Source of the DNA: Candidula unifasciata
Taxonomy: Eukaryota; Mollusca; Gastropoda; Stylommatophora; Geomitridae
Direction of reading: 5' to 3'
Assembly (NCBI GenBank): GCA_905116865.2
Contig: CAJHNH020002067.1
Location: forward strand, 52,501 to 116,500
DNA length: 64,000 nucleotides
This document shows, in pieces, positions 52,930 to 64,000 of this stretch (position 1 is the first letter of the stretch; each line of letters opens with the position of its first letter). The position numbers were made by a program, and so were the translations under genes. Under the pieces are notes generated by a model, which saw only the letters and a list, made by a program, of their open reading frames with translations, was not told the DNA's origin and did no database searches.

Positions 52930-54015
52930 GAATAACATTCTACTTTAAAGGAAGTATCATCCCTAGTACACAAGGATTAGGTAGGTGAAAAAGGCCGTAA
53001 AAACTATAAAGATCAACGGCATGTAACGCGAAATGTCAGAGTGTGTGGCACACATGAAGCGGGTTGGGGACCATTGTGGGAAGAGATTGGGACTTCATCG
53101 CGTAACACTCTAAAGGTAGCAATTATTAAAAGAAGAAGAAGAAGAAGATAGTTGCACTATTTTTGCCACATTAAAAGACGCAACACTTGTTTTTATAAAC
53201 TATACTGGGATGGGGAGGTCTAGAGCAAGAGGTAGACAACGATACAAGTGGGTAGACAACATCAAGAGATAGACCAGCAGGAGTCTAAAAATGTATTACA
53301 AATAAATAAATAAAAAGGACAAGCCTGTGGAGATCTATTGCAGCCAACCTTCATTATGGAGACGTCATCTGATTAATTGAAGAAGTGACTCAAAGGGCCA
53401 ATATTTTGATGCGAATCTGACAGGAGAAAATCCCAGAAACCCATCCAGTCGTTTAAAAAATATGTATATATTGAGCATCCGACAGTTATAAAATAATCTG
53501 CTATCTAATTTGGGGGTTTGCCCTAGTTACCGTTTCCCTTAATCCATTATGACGTTTAATATGACCAAAGTATTTTCTTTTAAACGAAAGAAGGGTTCTT
53601 TTCACGTTTCTTTTCACACTTGCTCAGTGTGGTCTAGGTAAGAGGGGTGTCAAGTTGTACTGTTTTCTTCTAAAAGAGTCTCTCGTGGGATCTAGGCTCA
53701 GGCTGCGGGTGGGGGTTTGGGTTAGGGCCAGTTCTAAATGTTCTGGGGTCGTTAAAAGCTGTCTGATCGTATACTATAGAACAGGCGACACCGGCGCTGA
53801 TGTAATTGGAGGGAAGACAACGTGACACCTTTCTGACGTAGAACAGTATGAGAAGGGATAGATGAAAGATGGGCCGGGAAACGTGAATAAGACCTTAAAG
53901 ATACTGTTTATTAGCAAGTTTAGATCGTGAAGATAGTTCGTGAAGAATGTCAATAATTTTGTTTCAAATCTTGACCCCTGATATTATAATAATAATTTAT
54001 TTTATCTGGTTATCA
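52930..54015. other. Intergenic with LINE scraps; 53690-53765 shared in reverse with 9835-9910
   Basis: 53150-53330 holds a GAA run and a broken LINE tail (gtctagagcaagaggtagac). 53690-53765 (ctctcgtgggatctaggctc, ttagggccagttctaaatgt) is the reverse of 9830-9875. No gene recognised. Confidence 0.4.
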
Positions 54016-54019
54016 GATT

Positions 54020-54285
54020 GTCTTTAAAGGTTAAAGGTTAAAATCGAGAGGATCGACATCATTGCACCGAATTGTATCCTATATGGCTCGGTCTCTCTCC
54101 GCAGAACGGCTGGACGCCTAGAGTGAGCTCCGCACAGAGCACGAACTCGGTAGCTTTGGCGCCGATCCCCAGGGATCTAATTAGATATTGCACTCGTAAG
54201 CTGAACTATGCAGCCATGAATCGAACCCACGACCTTCAGAGCACGAGGAAAACGGTTTGACCACTTCGCCACAGACATCAAACTG
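54020..54285 (-). repeat. SINE-E copy
   Basis: tcgagaggatcgacatcatt, ggctcggtctctctccgcag, gccgatccccagggatctaa, tcgaacccacgaccttcaga. Full length with reverse tRNA-like head. Confidence 0.75.
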
Positions 54286-54334
54286 TCTTTACAACTTCTT
54301 ATGATGGCAGAGAACAGAAGGCGGAGTGGGGGTG

Positions 54335-54510
54335 ATCTGAGCTTGGGGCTTTAGGGCCACATGGCCCGCTCAGTCGCCACAAACTGGTCGGGTCCAGTAT
54401 TTATATTTCTGCCGCTACAAAAAAAAAAAAAAACCTCCATCACCTTACCGAGGATTCGAACCCGGGACGAGAGCTCAACTGTCTTACCATGTAAACGTCA
54501 AACTGGCACA
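54335..54510 (-). repeat. tRNA-type SINE fragment
   Basis: ggcccgctcagtcgccacaa, an A14 run, and gaggattcgaacccgggac (reverse box B GGTTCGAATCC-like). Confidence 0.55.
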
Positions 54511-55090
54511 ACATCTCGCGGAGTTCTCCTTCCATTGCGAAGCCAATATATTGTTTTCGAGAACCTTGCAGACGATGTATTTATTGTGTGAACATTATAT
54601 TTTATATTAATTAAGTAATGTAGATGTTTAGGAACCGGTTAGCTTTTTCTTCGGTATATTATTGTACATGTTATTGTTGGCAGTTAAATCAGTGTAATTC
54701 TGCTGATGTAGTTTTTTTTTTATTTATTAATTTATACTTAGCCATTACCCAAAATTAATGTAGATAGTAGTAGAAGATGAATAGACACCAGTTAACAGTG
54801 TGAATATTTTTGTTTTTAAAATAAGCGAAACATTGGTTAATTATTGCTTATGACATTGAAATTCTAGAATCTGCCCTGCATATAATTATTATTTTTAATA
54901 ATAAAACAAAGTGAATACATCATACGATATATGTTTGCACACAGAAGTACACACATAAATAGTATTTAAAATACAGTACACTAGGCAAATATAGGCTATA
55001 TTTCCCCCCCCCCCCAAAAAAAAATATTTATTGATTATTGAAATACTCCGAGGATGGAGTAGGACGTTATGTAAGCAAATATCTACCAAA
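54511..55090. other. AT-rich intergenic sequence, nothing recognised
   Basis: No ORF of interest, no recognised repeat. Confidence 0.4.
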
Positions 55091-55094
55091 ACGG

Positions 55095-55620
<526 letters not shown>

Positions 55621-55919
55621 TTGCATAACTATGTTTATTCTTTAACTGACTTCAGCATTTTTCATTACAGTGTAGAAATTAAGCCATAATGCTCAATACT
55701 GCTACCACCATCATTTATAGTCGTTCAGTTGATAATGATTAAATGTCATAGCTGTTCATAATAAGCTATATACAATTTTATGATAAAACAGTAAACTAAT
55801 CTTAAATCATTAGAAACTTCCTGTTCATTATTTTCTACAGTTTGGACTATCTTTGTTATCCCATTTGTAATCCAGAAAGGATAATCAGGATATTGTAATA
55901 TGAGCGTACATCTAGGGAG

Positions 55920-56180
55920 TTTGTGTGAGTAGCAGCTCGTCGCTCACATGCCAGCCTGAAGGACCAGGGTTCCTATCCATATTGAGGCCAATTTATTTCA
56001 AAATTAACCTTGCCTGCCATGTTGTTTCAGCATAAAATGGCTACCAGGCAATGTCGTGGGAAGTAAAGGTGGCTATCATGTTGTTGGCTTCATCACCCTT
56101 TGAGTTCAAAACGGTCCATAAAAATATAGATCTGACATTATATGCCTGATCTGCTAAATGTGTTAAAAGGATCGTTGTTT
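55920..56180 (+). repeat. Old SINE-B-like copy
   Basis: gtgtgagtagcagctcgtcg, gaccagggttcctatcc (box B-like), ggctaccaggcaatgtcgtg, taaaggtggctatcatgttg. Diverged. Confidence 0.5.
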
Positions 56181-56930
56181 TTCTTTATAAGTATAAATTC
56201 AAATCATGTCTTTTCTTGTTTGTCATATTAACATATGATACACAACAAATTAACATACTATATAAAAATTCAGATTTATTCACCACTTTCTGCTACTCTT
56301 TGCTGCAGTTTTCGTCACAATGCAGAACTAAACCATAATGCTTGTCAGCCGTTAATTTACATTCCGCTTCTAGTTTTATTTCAGCTGTTACTTATTTTCT
56401 AACTGGGAGGGTTGCCTGTCCATAAATTCATAGCGAAGCAGACTGTACTGATTAGATGATATAACATTAGATCATATCACTAGTGTTTAATCTATGGTAA
56501 AAACCATTAAGGATTTAGCTATCAAGATAGGGAAGTTGTATTTCGCTGACAGGTCACAACTTCTACCTTTAGCATAAAGTTAATAGAAGACACCTGTTGG
56601 GTACTAAATAAGGACAGGCGTGAAGAAATGACTTGGCATAAAAGGTATAATAATATGTTGACTGGTGCAAATGCACAAATCCAGTCATGCATGCTGCATT
56701 GTTTGGAACTGAAGGAGTTAATGAAGGGAGATTGGAACCGCTACTATACAAGAAAGAATGAAGGGGTATCTTCATCCATACTTTATGCTATATTTCCAGA
56801 CATAGACAATGAATAGGGCGCTAGAACAGAAAATAACTTTCTGTGAAATGCGCTGTCTCCAGAATGTCACAACACTAGAAGGGACAGGGTTATGAATAAT
56901 GGTGTAGAGAAAAAGTTGAAATAATACAGT
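56181..56930. other. Upstream flank of the ASB gene, nothing certain
   Basis: AT-rich. The noncoding first exon of the ASB gene should lie upstream of 57371, but its position cannot be told. Confidence 0.35.
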
Positions 56931-56934
56931 TCTG

Positions 56935-57165
56935 AATTACATTGACCGACAAAGAATGAAATCGTTCAGCCATTTAGGAAAAATGCGGCCAGACTAAATT
57001 GTATTTAAGATTTTTTTTTACAGCAGAACATCTGGGAGGAAGGCGAGTGAAAGACATGAAAGAGATGGATAAATGATGTAGCTAAAACCTGCAAAAAAGA
57101 TGTGAACAAATCCATCACCCCAGCCACCCGAGAAGCACAAGACGAATACAGAAAATCATGACACT
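56935..57165 (+). repeat. LINE C-terminal tail fragment
   Basis: Broken frames resemble IDRQRMKSFSHLGKM and a tail with acccgagaagcacaagacga. Same type as 38325-38610 but heavily decayed. Confidence 0.6.
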
Positions 57166-57179
57166 AGGCTACAATCTAA

Positions 57180-57290
57180 AAAAAGTCAAAGGTTAAAGTT
57201 AAGAGGATTGACTTCATTGCACTGGATTTTATCCCATATGGCTTGATCTTTCTCCTCAGAAGGGCTATCCCTTACAGAGAGCGCTGCGAC
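57180..57290 (-). repeat. SINE-E fragment
   Basis: aggttaaagttaagaggatt, cattgcactggattttatcc, tatggcttgatctttctcc. Truncated about 110 bp in. Confidence 0.6.
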
Positions 57291-57370
57291 AACCTGGTAT
57301 CAGTAAGATGACAGAGGAGGAAGAAAAAGAATGAAGCTAATAATGACCATCGCAATTTCTTTTGTTTCAG

Positions 57371-60300
57371 GTCCAAATGTTCTTGAATTTATAAGTGTGC
57401 ATAGATAATGGAAAATATTGATTGGGAACACATCCATTTCAATGAGCTGGACACAATTTTAAGAATCAATAGCCAAGACACATCAGTAATTGATGAAGAG
57501 GTTGGCAAGTCCACAACCCCTCTCTGTCTTGCTTGCAAGTTTAAAAGGGAGGATCTCCTGACAGTTTTATTGTTCCATAGAGCAAGGACTGATAAACGCT
57601 CCTCAAATGGAAAATTACCTCTCCATTATGCATGTAATCATGCAAGTGGCAACCGAGGTATGGTTAGAAAACTCCTGGAGGCTAAAGCTGAAATTGATGC
57701 ACGGGTAAGTCATAGAATATTTTAGTTTATTAACTCTATCCCTCCTGCTAGGTTCTAGCTAATGTCAGAGCTGGTAAGTTATGAATAGCAATATCCCCAT
57801 GTGGGTTCCAGGGCCCCATTATGAGGAAAAAAGAACTGACCCACTGCCTCCCCGACAAGCATGTTGTAAGAGTCGACTAACTGGGGGCTTCCTTTCGAAG
57901 TCGGAGTGCATATGCTTGAGAGGCAAGGAACCAACAGTCTGCTTACAGATAAGTCAGATATGTAAAACAGATGTACATGCAGCACTCAGGTTCTGGAACA
58001 GGACTAAAGTCAGGAGGTGGAGAAACACTCAGAGCCTTCCACTGGAATTTACAGCCAGTGAATGTGAAGAAGAAGATTTGTAAAATTGATGTGCACGCAA
58101 CACTCAGGTTTTGGAGCAGGATTAGAGTCCAGATGTGGACAAACAACCAGAACTTTCTGCCGGTTACAGCTGATGAACGCAAAGAAGAAGAAGAAATTAA
58201 GAAACTGGAAAACTTTTGTTGAAGTCTGTGTCTGTGAAGGTGAATTGACTTTAATAGCTTCAAAAATACTTGCAAAACATACGGAACAAACCTAAGGCAT
58301 CAGTCCTTGATAAACTGTTGCTGTCATTTCTTTCTCTACCTGCCCTTTTCCTGTTCCAGTCAGCACTGACGTCCGAATGTACAACAGTGTGCAAACGCAC
58401 TCCTTTTAAAGCAAAACCACACAAACCACTGTGCACCTAAAACTGAGTCCGTGACACTCACCTTTCCCTTATACTGATACTTCCTGCAAAGCGTTTGGAA
58501 CAGACGTAAGCCATCAGTCCTAGATAAATTGGTGCCATCCTTTGTTTCTCTCCCTATCTTCCCCTGTCACATTCAACATCGATGTCCAAATACATACCTT
58601 TCAAAACAATGCTACACAGACTGTTGTACACCTGTAGCTAAGTCCATGGCAGTGGTAATGTTGTGTTTGCTGTATTTAATAGGACTCTAGCGGGAATACA
58701 AGCCTGCATCTAGCTTGCAAGCAGGCCAACATCCCAGTCGTTGAACTTCTGATTGAAAATGGTGCAACAGTAAACCTCGGAGATAGAAATGGAGAAACTC
58801 CTTTGGTTGTTGCCTGTTATTCCTTTTCTACGGACCTGGTGAATGTTCTCCTGAAGGCAGGTAGTGACCCAAATGTATTAGGAGGATGTCCAGTCCAGGT
58901 GGCTGTTGGTTATTCATCTCCTGCACTGTTGAATCTTTTGATAGCCGCAGGTGCGCACTTGACTGGGAGAGGATACTTGAGTCTTGCTTGCGTGTACGGC
59001 CATTTTTCAATTATCAAGGTATTTCTTTTGTTGGTCTGTTGTAAAATGAAAAGTGATTAGTGATTAGAAAGGATTATCATCACAGCACTCCAGACAGATC
59101 CGTAAGTGCTTAAGTCTTGTTCCAGAAACTGAGAGTTGCGTGTACATCCATTTTACAGATCTGGCTTTTTTAAAATGCAGACTGTTGGTTCCTTTCTTCT
59201 GAGGCAGATGCACTCCGACTTTGAAAAAGATAGTTGGGGAGGCAGTGCGTCTATTCTTGTTTTCCCTCTAATAAGGTCCCAGATCCAACACGGGGAACTG
59301 TGTATAGTAAAATTTGTTCGTATCTGAAACCATCCACAACTGTAATTGCTAAAGGATAGACTCCCAGTTTCTACACTTAAAATGGCTGTATTGACATTCA
59401 TATCTCTGATAGCTCAGTCACTATCTGTGAAGTTGATCCCAGGAATTAGTTGACTTAACATTGGACATAGTTTGTACACCTCTTTTATCTTGAAGACCTT
59501 TTGACTGATAAAGTTGGCTGTGATATCTTTCTTCACATTCACTAATGACCTGTTATTTATAAACTAGTCTCTGCGTCTTTGAATGTTTTAGGTGTTTGAA
59601 AATTAGGATTTATATTTAGAAGATTAGGACTTATATTTAGAAGATTGTTGTTTGGTTGTTTTTCTTTCTCGGTGTGAGTTCCAGGGCCCTATTGTCAGGG
59701 GAAAGAATAGACTCGCTGCTTCTTATTAAGCAAGTCATAAATGGCAGTTAATTAACTCTTTCAGTCCTAGGGGTTTTAGCATCAGAGGCCCAAGGGATAG
59801 TAAAGAGAGAAGTAAAATCCGTGCATCCTGTGTTCATGGGGCTTCTAGGCAGGAACCTATGAACGTATAATGCATTTATTGGCACTGAAAGAGTTAACAA
59901 TTTGCTGAAATTAAAAATGTTGGGCTAATAAATACAGATATCATAGTCTAGCTGTAAACCACAGGCCAAATGCCCTTTTAAGAGCAATCTCAGAAGAAGA
60001 AAGTAGTTTATTGATAAATATATTCACCCCCCCCCCCCCATGGGGCCCCGCAACCCACACGGGAAAACATTATATGAAGTTATGGACTGTTATCTCCCCT
60101 TCGGCACGATTCCAAAAGGTTTGATACCTATATGACTAAAAGAGTCACATTCTAGATGCTAGTTCAACAGAGGAAATCCCAGATACCTTCTTCAACCTCT
60201 GAAAAAGTGATAATTAGAGTACATGTAACAGCTACACATAGAACTTCTCTATTGTAATTTGGTAGACTTCCTTCTCCTTCCAAATCTTCCTTTCTATTTT

Positions 60301-61825
60301 CTTGATCTCTTCTTTTTCTCATGGTCCTTCTTCTTCTTTACCAGTCTTATCCCCCTTCTCCAGTTCCTGTCTCTGCTTCTTCTTTGTTCACATAACTGTT
60401 GATAATTGTACCATTCCCAAAAAACTTATTGAGTAGTTTTTACAATTATCACCATCAGACACTGTTAGTTGTTAATACAAACATCTTCAAAGACTTATTT
60501 AGCTGATTATTTATTTAGTATTGTCAACGCTTATTTATCTGTTTATACAAATATCTTCAACTATTTATTTAAATACCATCTCAAGATGTTTAAAGAAATA
60601 TTAGCCTCAGGCTTATGGAGCAGTTTCTATAAATATATTCAAATAATTCTTCTTCTTCTTCTTCTTCTTCTTCTTCGTGTTCACCGGCTGTAAACTCCGG
60701 TGGAAAGTTCTGGTTGTTCGTCCACTTCTGGACTGCAGTCCTATTCCAGAACCTGAGTGTTGCGTGTGCATCCATTTGACAGATCTGTATGCAGACTGTT
60801 GGTTCCTTGCCTCTCAGGCAGATGCACTCCGACTTCGAAGGAAGCTCCCAATTAGTCGACTCTTACGACATGCTTTTGGGTAGGCAGTGGGTCTATAGTA
60901 GGGCCCCAGAACCCACACGGGGAGAATAATTATTGGTATGTTTATATAAATATAATTCTCAGACTCTTATGTAGCTGTTTATATAAATTTCATCGGACTC
61001 TTATTTAGCTGTTTATATAAATATTCTCACTCTCATTTAGCGCTTTATATAGATATCTTCAGACATTTATATAATTATATAAATATCATCCTCAGACTCT
61101 TATATAGCTGTTTATATAAATTTCACCGGACTCTTTTTTTTTTTTTTTAGCTGTTTATATAAATATTCTCACTCTCATTTAGCGCTCTACAAAAAAATTT
61201 CTTCCAACGCCTATTTAGACAGTTATATAAATATCATCCTCAGACACTTTTAGAGAGTGGAGCAGATGTGAACGAACTCAACTTCATGAACATGACACCT
61301 CTACATTCGGCACTTTACGCCCCTCAATCCAGTACCAATATTGCTCGACTTCTCCTGAGGAGCGGTGCCAATATTCACGCAGCCCCACTTCTGCATCTAG
61401 CCTGCGATAAATCAGACACAGCCAAAATTAAACTTCTACTGGCCTATGGAGCAGACGCGAATGTTAGAGATCACCTTGGCTGCTCTCCACTGATAAAGTT
61501 AGTGGATTTTTTTCAGAACGGGTTACTGGAGCCTAAGAAAAGGCATCTTCAAACTATGCGGCTGCTAATTGCAGCCGGCAGCAAACTGTCGCAAGGTCAC
61601 TTAAGTGGTACAAATATGACAAACTGGTTGACGGAACCGATGAGTGTTGAATTAAAAGCTACGCTGGAATTGCTGGTATATATGGCAGCCAATCCACCAG
61701 ACTTGCAGTTTCAGTGTCGTATAGTTATAAGAAGGTCCATTCCACCAAATAAAGATGAACATATTGTTGAGTTACCTTTACCTCCTAAGATTATACGATA
61801 TTTAACATTTGATGAGATTGAGTAA
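57371..61825 (+). CDS. Ankyrin repeat and SOCS box (ASB) protein, whole gene
   Basis: Three coding exons: 57408-57704 (in exon 57371-57704), 58683-59018, 61244-61825. Both introns are phase 0 and the sum is 1215 nt, or 404 residues. About nine ankyrin repeats cover residues 33-330 (for example TPLCLACKFKREDLLTVLL, GNTSLHLACKQANIPVVELL, TPLHSALYA). The last 40 residues form a SOCS box: LQFQCRIVIRRSI is the Elongin B/C-binding BC box and VELPLPPKIIRYL contains the Cul5-box LPLPP. ASB proteins are substrate adaptors of Cullin5-Elongin BC ubiquitin ligases. Which vertebrate ASB it matches cannot be told by eye. ATG 57408 is preceded by an in-frame TAG at 57402, and the acceptor at 57371 implies an upstream noncoding exon. 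Confidence 0.92.
57408..57704 (+). CDS. ASB protein, coding exon 1
   Basis: The acceptor tttgtttcag precedes 57371, and the ATG at 57408 has an in-frame stop immediately upstream (57402-57404). Residues 1-99 start MENIDWEHIHFNEL and contain two ankyrin repeats (TPLCLACK..., KLPLHYACNH...). The donor is GCACGG|gtaagt. Phase 0. Confidence 0.92.
57785..58200 (+). repeat. SINE-A copy with a partial second unit
   Basis: catgttgtaagagtcgacta, gaggcaaggaaccaacagtc, ttctggaacaggactaaagt. Its 3' half is repeated from about 58075 (ttgtaaaattgatgtgcacg) and ends gaacgcaaagaagaagaaga. In the ASB intron 1. Confidence 0.78.
58230..58670. repeat. Two-copy direct repeat in ASB intron 1
   Basis: caaacctaaggcatcagtcc, ttgataaa..ttg.tg, tttctctaccTgcc, then actgttgtacacct/accactgtgcacct occurs at about 58280-58445 and 58500-58640, diverged. 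Period about 215 bp. Confidence 0.5.
58683..59018 (+). CDS. ASB protein, coding exon 2
   Basis: Acceptor gtatttaatag, donor ATCAAG|gtattt; phase 0 both sides. 112 residues with about three and a half ankyrin repeats: TSLHLACKQANIPVVELLIE, TPLVVACYSFSTDLVNVLLK, LLNLLIAAGAHL, and the start of YLSLACVYGHFSIIK, which continues in the next exon. Its first 40 codons lack an ATG. Confidence 0.92.
59100..59305 (-). repeat. SINE-A copy, internally shortened
   Basis: gagagttgcgtgtacatcca, cttctgaggcagatgcactc, gaggcagtgcgtctattctt. In ASB intron 2. Confidence 0.7.
60645..60930 (-). repeat. SINE-A copy, well preserved
   Basis: Starts with a CTT run (60648-60676), then gtgttcaccggctgtaaac, ttcgtccacttctggactgc, cctctcaggcagatgcactc, cccacacggggag. 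In ASB intron 2. Confidence 0.85.
60935..61243. repeat. Tandem repeat abutting the last ASB exon, containing copies of its splice acceptor
   Basis: Units of about 45-60 bp with agctgtttatataaat, then cag before actctta. atataaatatcatcctcag occurs at 61078-61096 and again at 61225-61243, where it is the acceptor of the exon. Other units end in ttctcagactcttat (60956). A T18 run is inserted at 61134-61149. Confidence 0.75.
61244..61825 (+). CDS. ASB protein, last exon with SOCS box
   Basis: Acceptor tatcatcctcag, phase 0. TLLESGADVNEL completes the split ankyrin repeat, and three more follow (TPLHSALYA..., PLLHLACDKSDTAKIKLLL..., SPLIKLVDFF...). The C-terminus is the SOCS box with CRIVIRR and LPLPP, ending FDEIE and TAA. 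The 3' splice site lies at the end of an intronic tandem repeat whose units copy it. Confidence 0.93.
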   Translation, partial: TLLESGADVNELNFMNMTPLHSALYAPQSSTNIARLLLRSGANIHAAPLLHLACDKSDTAKIKLLLAYGADANVRDHLGCSPLIKLVDFFQNGLLEPKKRHLQTMRLLIAAGSKLSQGHLSGTNMTNWLTEPMSVELKATLELLVYMAANPPDLQFQCRIVIRRSIPPNKDEHIVELPLPPKIIRYLTFDEIE

Positions 61826-61844
61826 GTAGAGAACCCTTTTTGCT

Positions 61845-62395
61845 CCTGTGCTGCGAGTAAAATAAAGGACCCTTTTTGGCCAGTGCCGCTAGTAAGAAAA
61901 AGGACCTTTTTTGCCCAGTGAGTAAGATAAAGGACATTTTTTTTCCCAGTGTTGCGAGTAAGATAAGGAACCCTTTGTGCCCAGTGCCGCAAGAAAAAGG
62001 ACCCTTTTTGCCCAGTGCGTAAGATAAAGGTCCTTTTTTGCCCAGTGCTGCGAGTAAGATAAGGTACCATTTTTGCCCAGTGCTGCGAGTAAGATAAGGT
62101 ACCATTTTTGCCCAGTGCTGCGAGTAAGATAAGGTACCATTTTTGCCCAGTGCTGCGAGTAAGATAAGGTACCATTTTTGCCCAGTGCTGCGAGTAAGAT
62201 AAGGTACCATTTTTGCCCAGTGCTGCGAGTAAGATAAGGTACCATTTTTGCCCATTGAGTCAGATAAAGGAACCCTTTTTTGCCCTGTGCTGCGAGTCAG
62301 ATAAAGGAACCCTTTTTTGCTCTGTGCTGCGAGTAAGATAAAGGAACCCTTTTTTGCTCTGTGCTGCGCCCAATGGTGTGAGTAAAGGACACCTT
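61845..62395. repeat. Minisatellite, 36-bp unit, after the ASB stop codon
   Basis: Core unit tgcccagtgctgcgagtaag, then ataaggtaccattttt. Six near-identical copies at 62040-62255, flanked on both sides by looser copies (aaaggaccctttttgcccag type). In reverse this gives long chance ORFs. Confidence 0.9.
61861..61866 (+). promoter_or_regulatory. Candidate polyadenylation signal AATAAA of the ASB gene
   Basis: AATAAA lies 35 bases after the ASB stop codon, at the start of the minisatellite. Related but altered hexamers (GATAAA) recur in the repeat units. Weak call. Confidence 0.3.
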
Positions 62396-62744
62396 TTGCA
62401 GAGTGGGTGCGACTTGGGAGCCAAAGTCGGTTATACAATGTACCTCCTTTATGGAAGAGTTGAATCCCAGAACTTCGTGCTAGCTGGTAACCATCTAGCG
62501 ACTGAAAAATCTTGGCTGTCGTTGGAGTTGAGTCGTTCAGACTAAAATTGTCCTGGCAATTTAAGGTTTATAATGAGGAATTTCTCAATGAGTTTGTAGC
62601 AGTCTGCTGTTACACAGTGTATAGCAGCAGAGATTGTAGCGAACATGACTCTGGCTCGCCAGGTGGGATGGGATCCATGCGGTTAAAAATTCCCTTAAAC
62701 TGGGATAAGCCCAGCCAGCCTTTCAGAGAACTAATTCTAAACTA

Positions 62745-63000
62745 CACCGTGAACCCTATGTGGGTTCCGGGAGCCATTGTGAGCGAAACAAGAATAGACA
62801 CATCGTGAGAGGCGACTAACTGGGGACTTCCTTCAAAGTTGAAGGAACCAACAGTCTGCATATAAATAAGCAGGATTTGTAAAATGGATGCACATGCAAA
62901 ACTCGGGCCCTGGAACAAGGCCGAAGTCCAGAAATAGACAAACAACCAGGTCTTTCCGTCGGGGTTTACAGCCAGTGAACGCAAACAACAAAAACTATGT
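62745..63000 (+). repeat. SINE-A copy, shortened
   Basis: ccctatgtgggttccgggag, aactggggacttccttcaaa, gaaggaaccaacagtctgca, ttacagccagtgaacgcaaa. Confidence 0.78.
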
Positions 63001-63240
63001 CAAGAGACAACAGATCAAATGGTTCAGACATGTGTCAAGACTGCCACTAGATAGTGCACCACAGAGAACCCTGTCACTTTGACAAAGTGGAAGTTAATCT
63101 AGAGGTCGACCACGCAAGTAATGGATAGATGGAATATCCAAGGCTGTAAATAGCAGCATTTACGTAGCACAAACCAAGGCTGGCACCAGATGCCTCTTCA
63201 GAACCTGACGCTGAACCGAAAGGCAGAACAGGACTAGAGA
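63001..63240 (+). repeat. LINE C-terminal tail directly after SINE-A
   Basis: Encodes YVKRQQIKWFRHVSRLPLDS, then a broken frame with an RGRPRK.WIDGISK-like tail. Ends agagaagaagattg. Confidence 0.72.
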
Positions 63241-63635
63241 AGAAGATTGCAGCTGTGAGATGTCAGAGCAGAGTTTTATCTGGGAGGTGTTATAATGGAG
63301 TTTTTTTTCTGGTCAGATTTTACAACAAAATTTGTAGCTGTGAGGTGTTATAGCAGTTTCATTTTGTGTCATGCTGAATTCATTTAAATGTAATTTTTAT
63401 GTATTTTTCAATACAAAGCTTATACCTAATAATCAGATGCAGTTTGATTCTAGCATTAATGATTAAATATGGAGTTTTGAATAAAACCAAAATGTTGAAA
63501 TCAAGTTGATTGTATCAATAGGCACAATCAGCAGATTGATTGTATAACATCATCATAAATAAGCACTGTTTCGTCAGGCTTGTGGACGTCGATTTTGATG
63601 AGTATGATTACCGGGTTTATTATTCTTAGCCTTTG
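63241..63635. other. AT-rich flank, nothing recognised
   Basis: gctgtgaggtgttatag occurs twice (63250-63290 loosely, 63335-63350). No gene or known repeat. Confidence 0.4.
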
Positions 63636-63639
63636 AGTT

Positions 63640-63895
63640 GAAGGTTAATGTTGAGTGGATTTACCTCATTGCACCGGGTTTGATCCCATATGGCTCGGTC
63701 TCTCTCTGCAAAACGCCTGGCCGCCTGCCAAGAGAGCCGCACAGAACATGAACTCTGTAGCTCCCATGATGATCCCCAAAGATCTCCATAAAAATTGCCC
63801 TCGTGAAGTAAAGGGTGCAGCCTTAAAACAAACCCACAACCTTCAGAGCGCGAGGCAAAAGGCTTCATCGCTTCACCCCGGAGCCCCCCTCCCCA
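63640..63895 (-). repeat. SINE-E copy
   Basis: ggttaatgttgagtggattt, ggctcggtctctctctgcaa, gatgatccccaaagatctcc, acccacaaccttcagagcgc, cttcatcgcttcacccc. Full length. Confidence 0.75.
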
Positions 63896-64000
63896 AGCCT
63901 TTGAGTGTCCCAGTTTACCTACAGCAGGTTTGTACTTCTTTTCATTTGGCTCCAAAACCTTTACCTGTCCAACATGGGAGATCCTACCAGCTGCTACGCT

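Noticed and set aside
61711..62438. Minus-strand ORFs of 118-215 codons with a repeated LILLAALGKNGTLSYSQHW-like pattern
   Set aside because: The repeat is the 36-bp minisatellite read in frame (36 is divisible by 3). No family resemblance, no start signal.

Overview
The window looks like nuclear DNA of a lophotrochozoan animal, most likely a gastropod mollusc. Coding exons are small and interrupted, introns are long and have metazoan-type splice sites, and most of the sequence is degenerate retroposons, short TIR transposons and microsatellites. The mollusc assignment is an inference from gene family make-up and repeat style; no organism-specific marker settles it.

Three real protein-coding genes can be assembled from phase-compatible exons. 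(1) On + between 2456 and 32546: the 3' part (ten exons, 695 residues) of a type I membrane protein with an IgGFc-binding-protein N-terminal-type (FCGBP_N-like) ectodomain, three EGF domains, a Cys-rich linker, one membrane span and a tail of about 198 residues. Its 5' end is not seen. (2) On - between 49863 and 36914: a complete mitochondrial ornithine carrier (SLC25A15/ORNT1-like), six coding exons, 325 residues, all three mitochondrial-carrier signatures intact. (3) On + between 57371 and 61825: a complete ankyrin-repeat/SOCS-box (ASB) protein, three coding exons, 404 residues. The genes are not functionally linked in any obvious way: an extracellular receptor-like protein, a urea-cycle/ornithine transporter and a Cullin-RING ligase substrate adaptor.

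The rest is repeats. For the dispersed repeats I use local names: SINE-A (about 290 bp, 3' tail of GAA repeats; about 15 copies), SINE-B (tRNA-related head, about 200-260 bp; a dozen copies), SINE-C (about 370-400 bp, tRNA-related head), SINE-D, and SINE-E (tRNA-related). Several LINE lineages are present as broken fragments, including RT-C-terminal tails, RNase H fragments and one nested pair with a clear 12-bp target-site duplication. DNA transposons include four hAT-type elements bounded by 8-bp duplications (three perfect, one 7 of 8), a deleted mariner with TA ends, and several TIR/MITE candidates. Tandem repeats include long GTA, CTA, GAA, GAAA, GA and CATT microsatellites and minisatellites with periods of 16, 36, 36 and 47 bp. 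A 1.63-kb near-identical tandem duplication sits in an intron of the ornithine carrier gene.

Layout: 1-2450 repeats; 2456-32546 receptor gene with TE-filled introns; 32550-36900 intergenic LINE/MITE debris; 36914-49863 ornithine carrier gene; 49864-57370 TIR element, SINEs, CTA microsatellite; 57371-61825 ASB gene; 61826-64000 minisatellite and SINE/LINE remnants. No RNA gene, CRISPR array or bacterial-type feature is supported.
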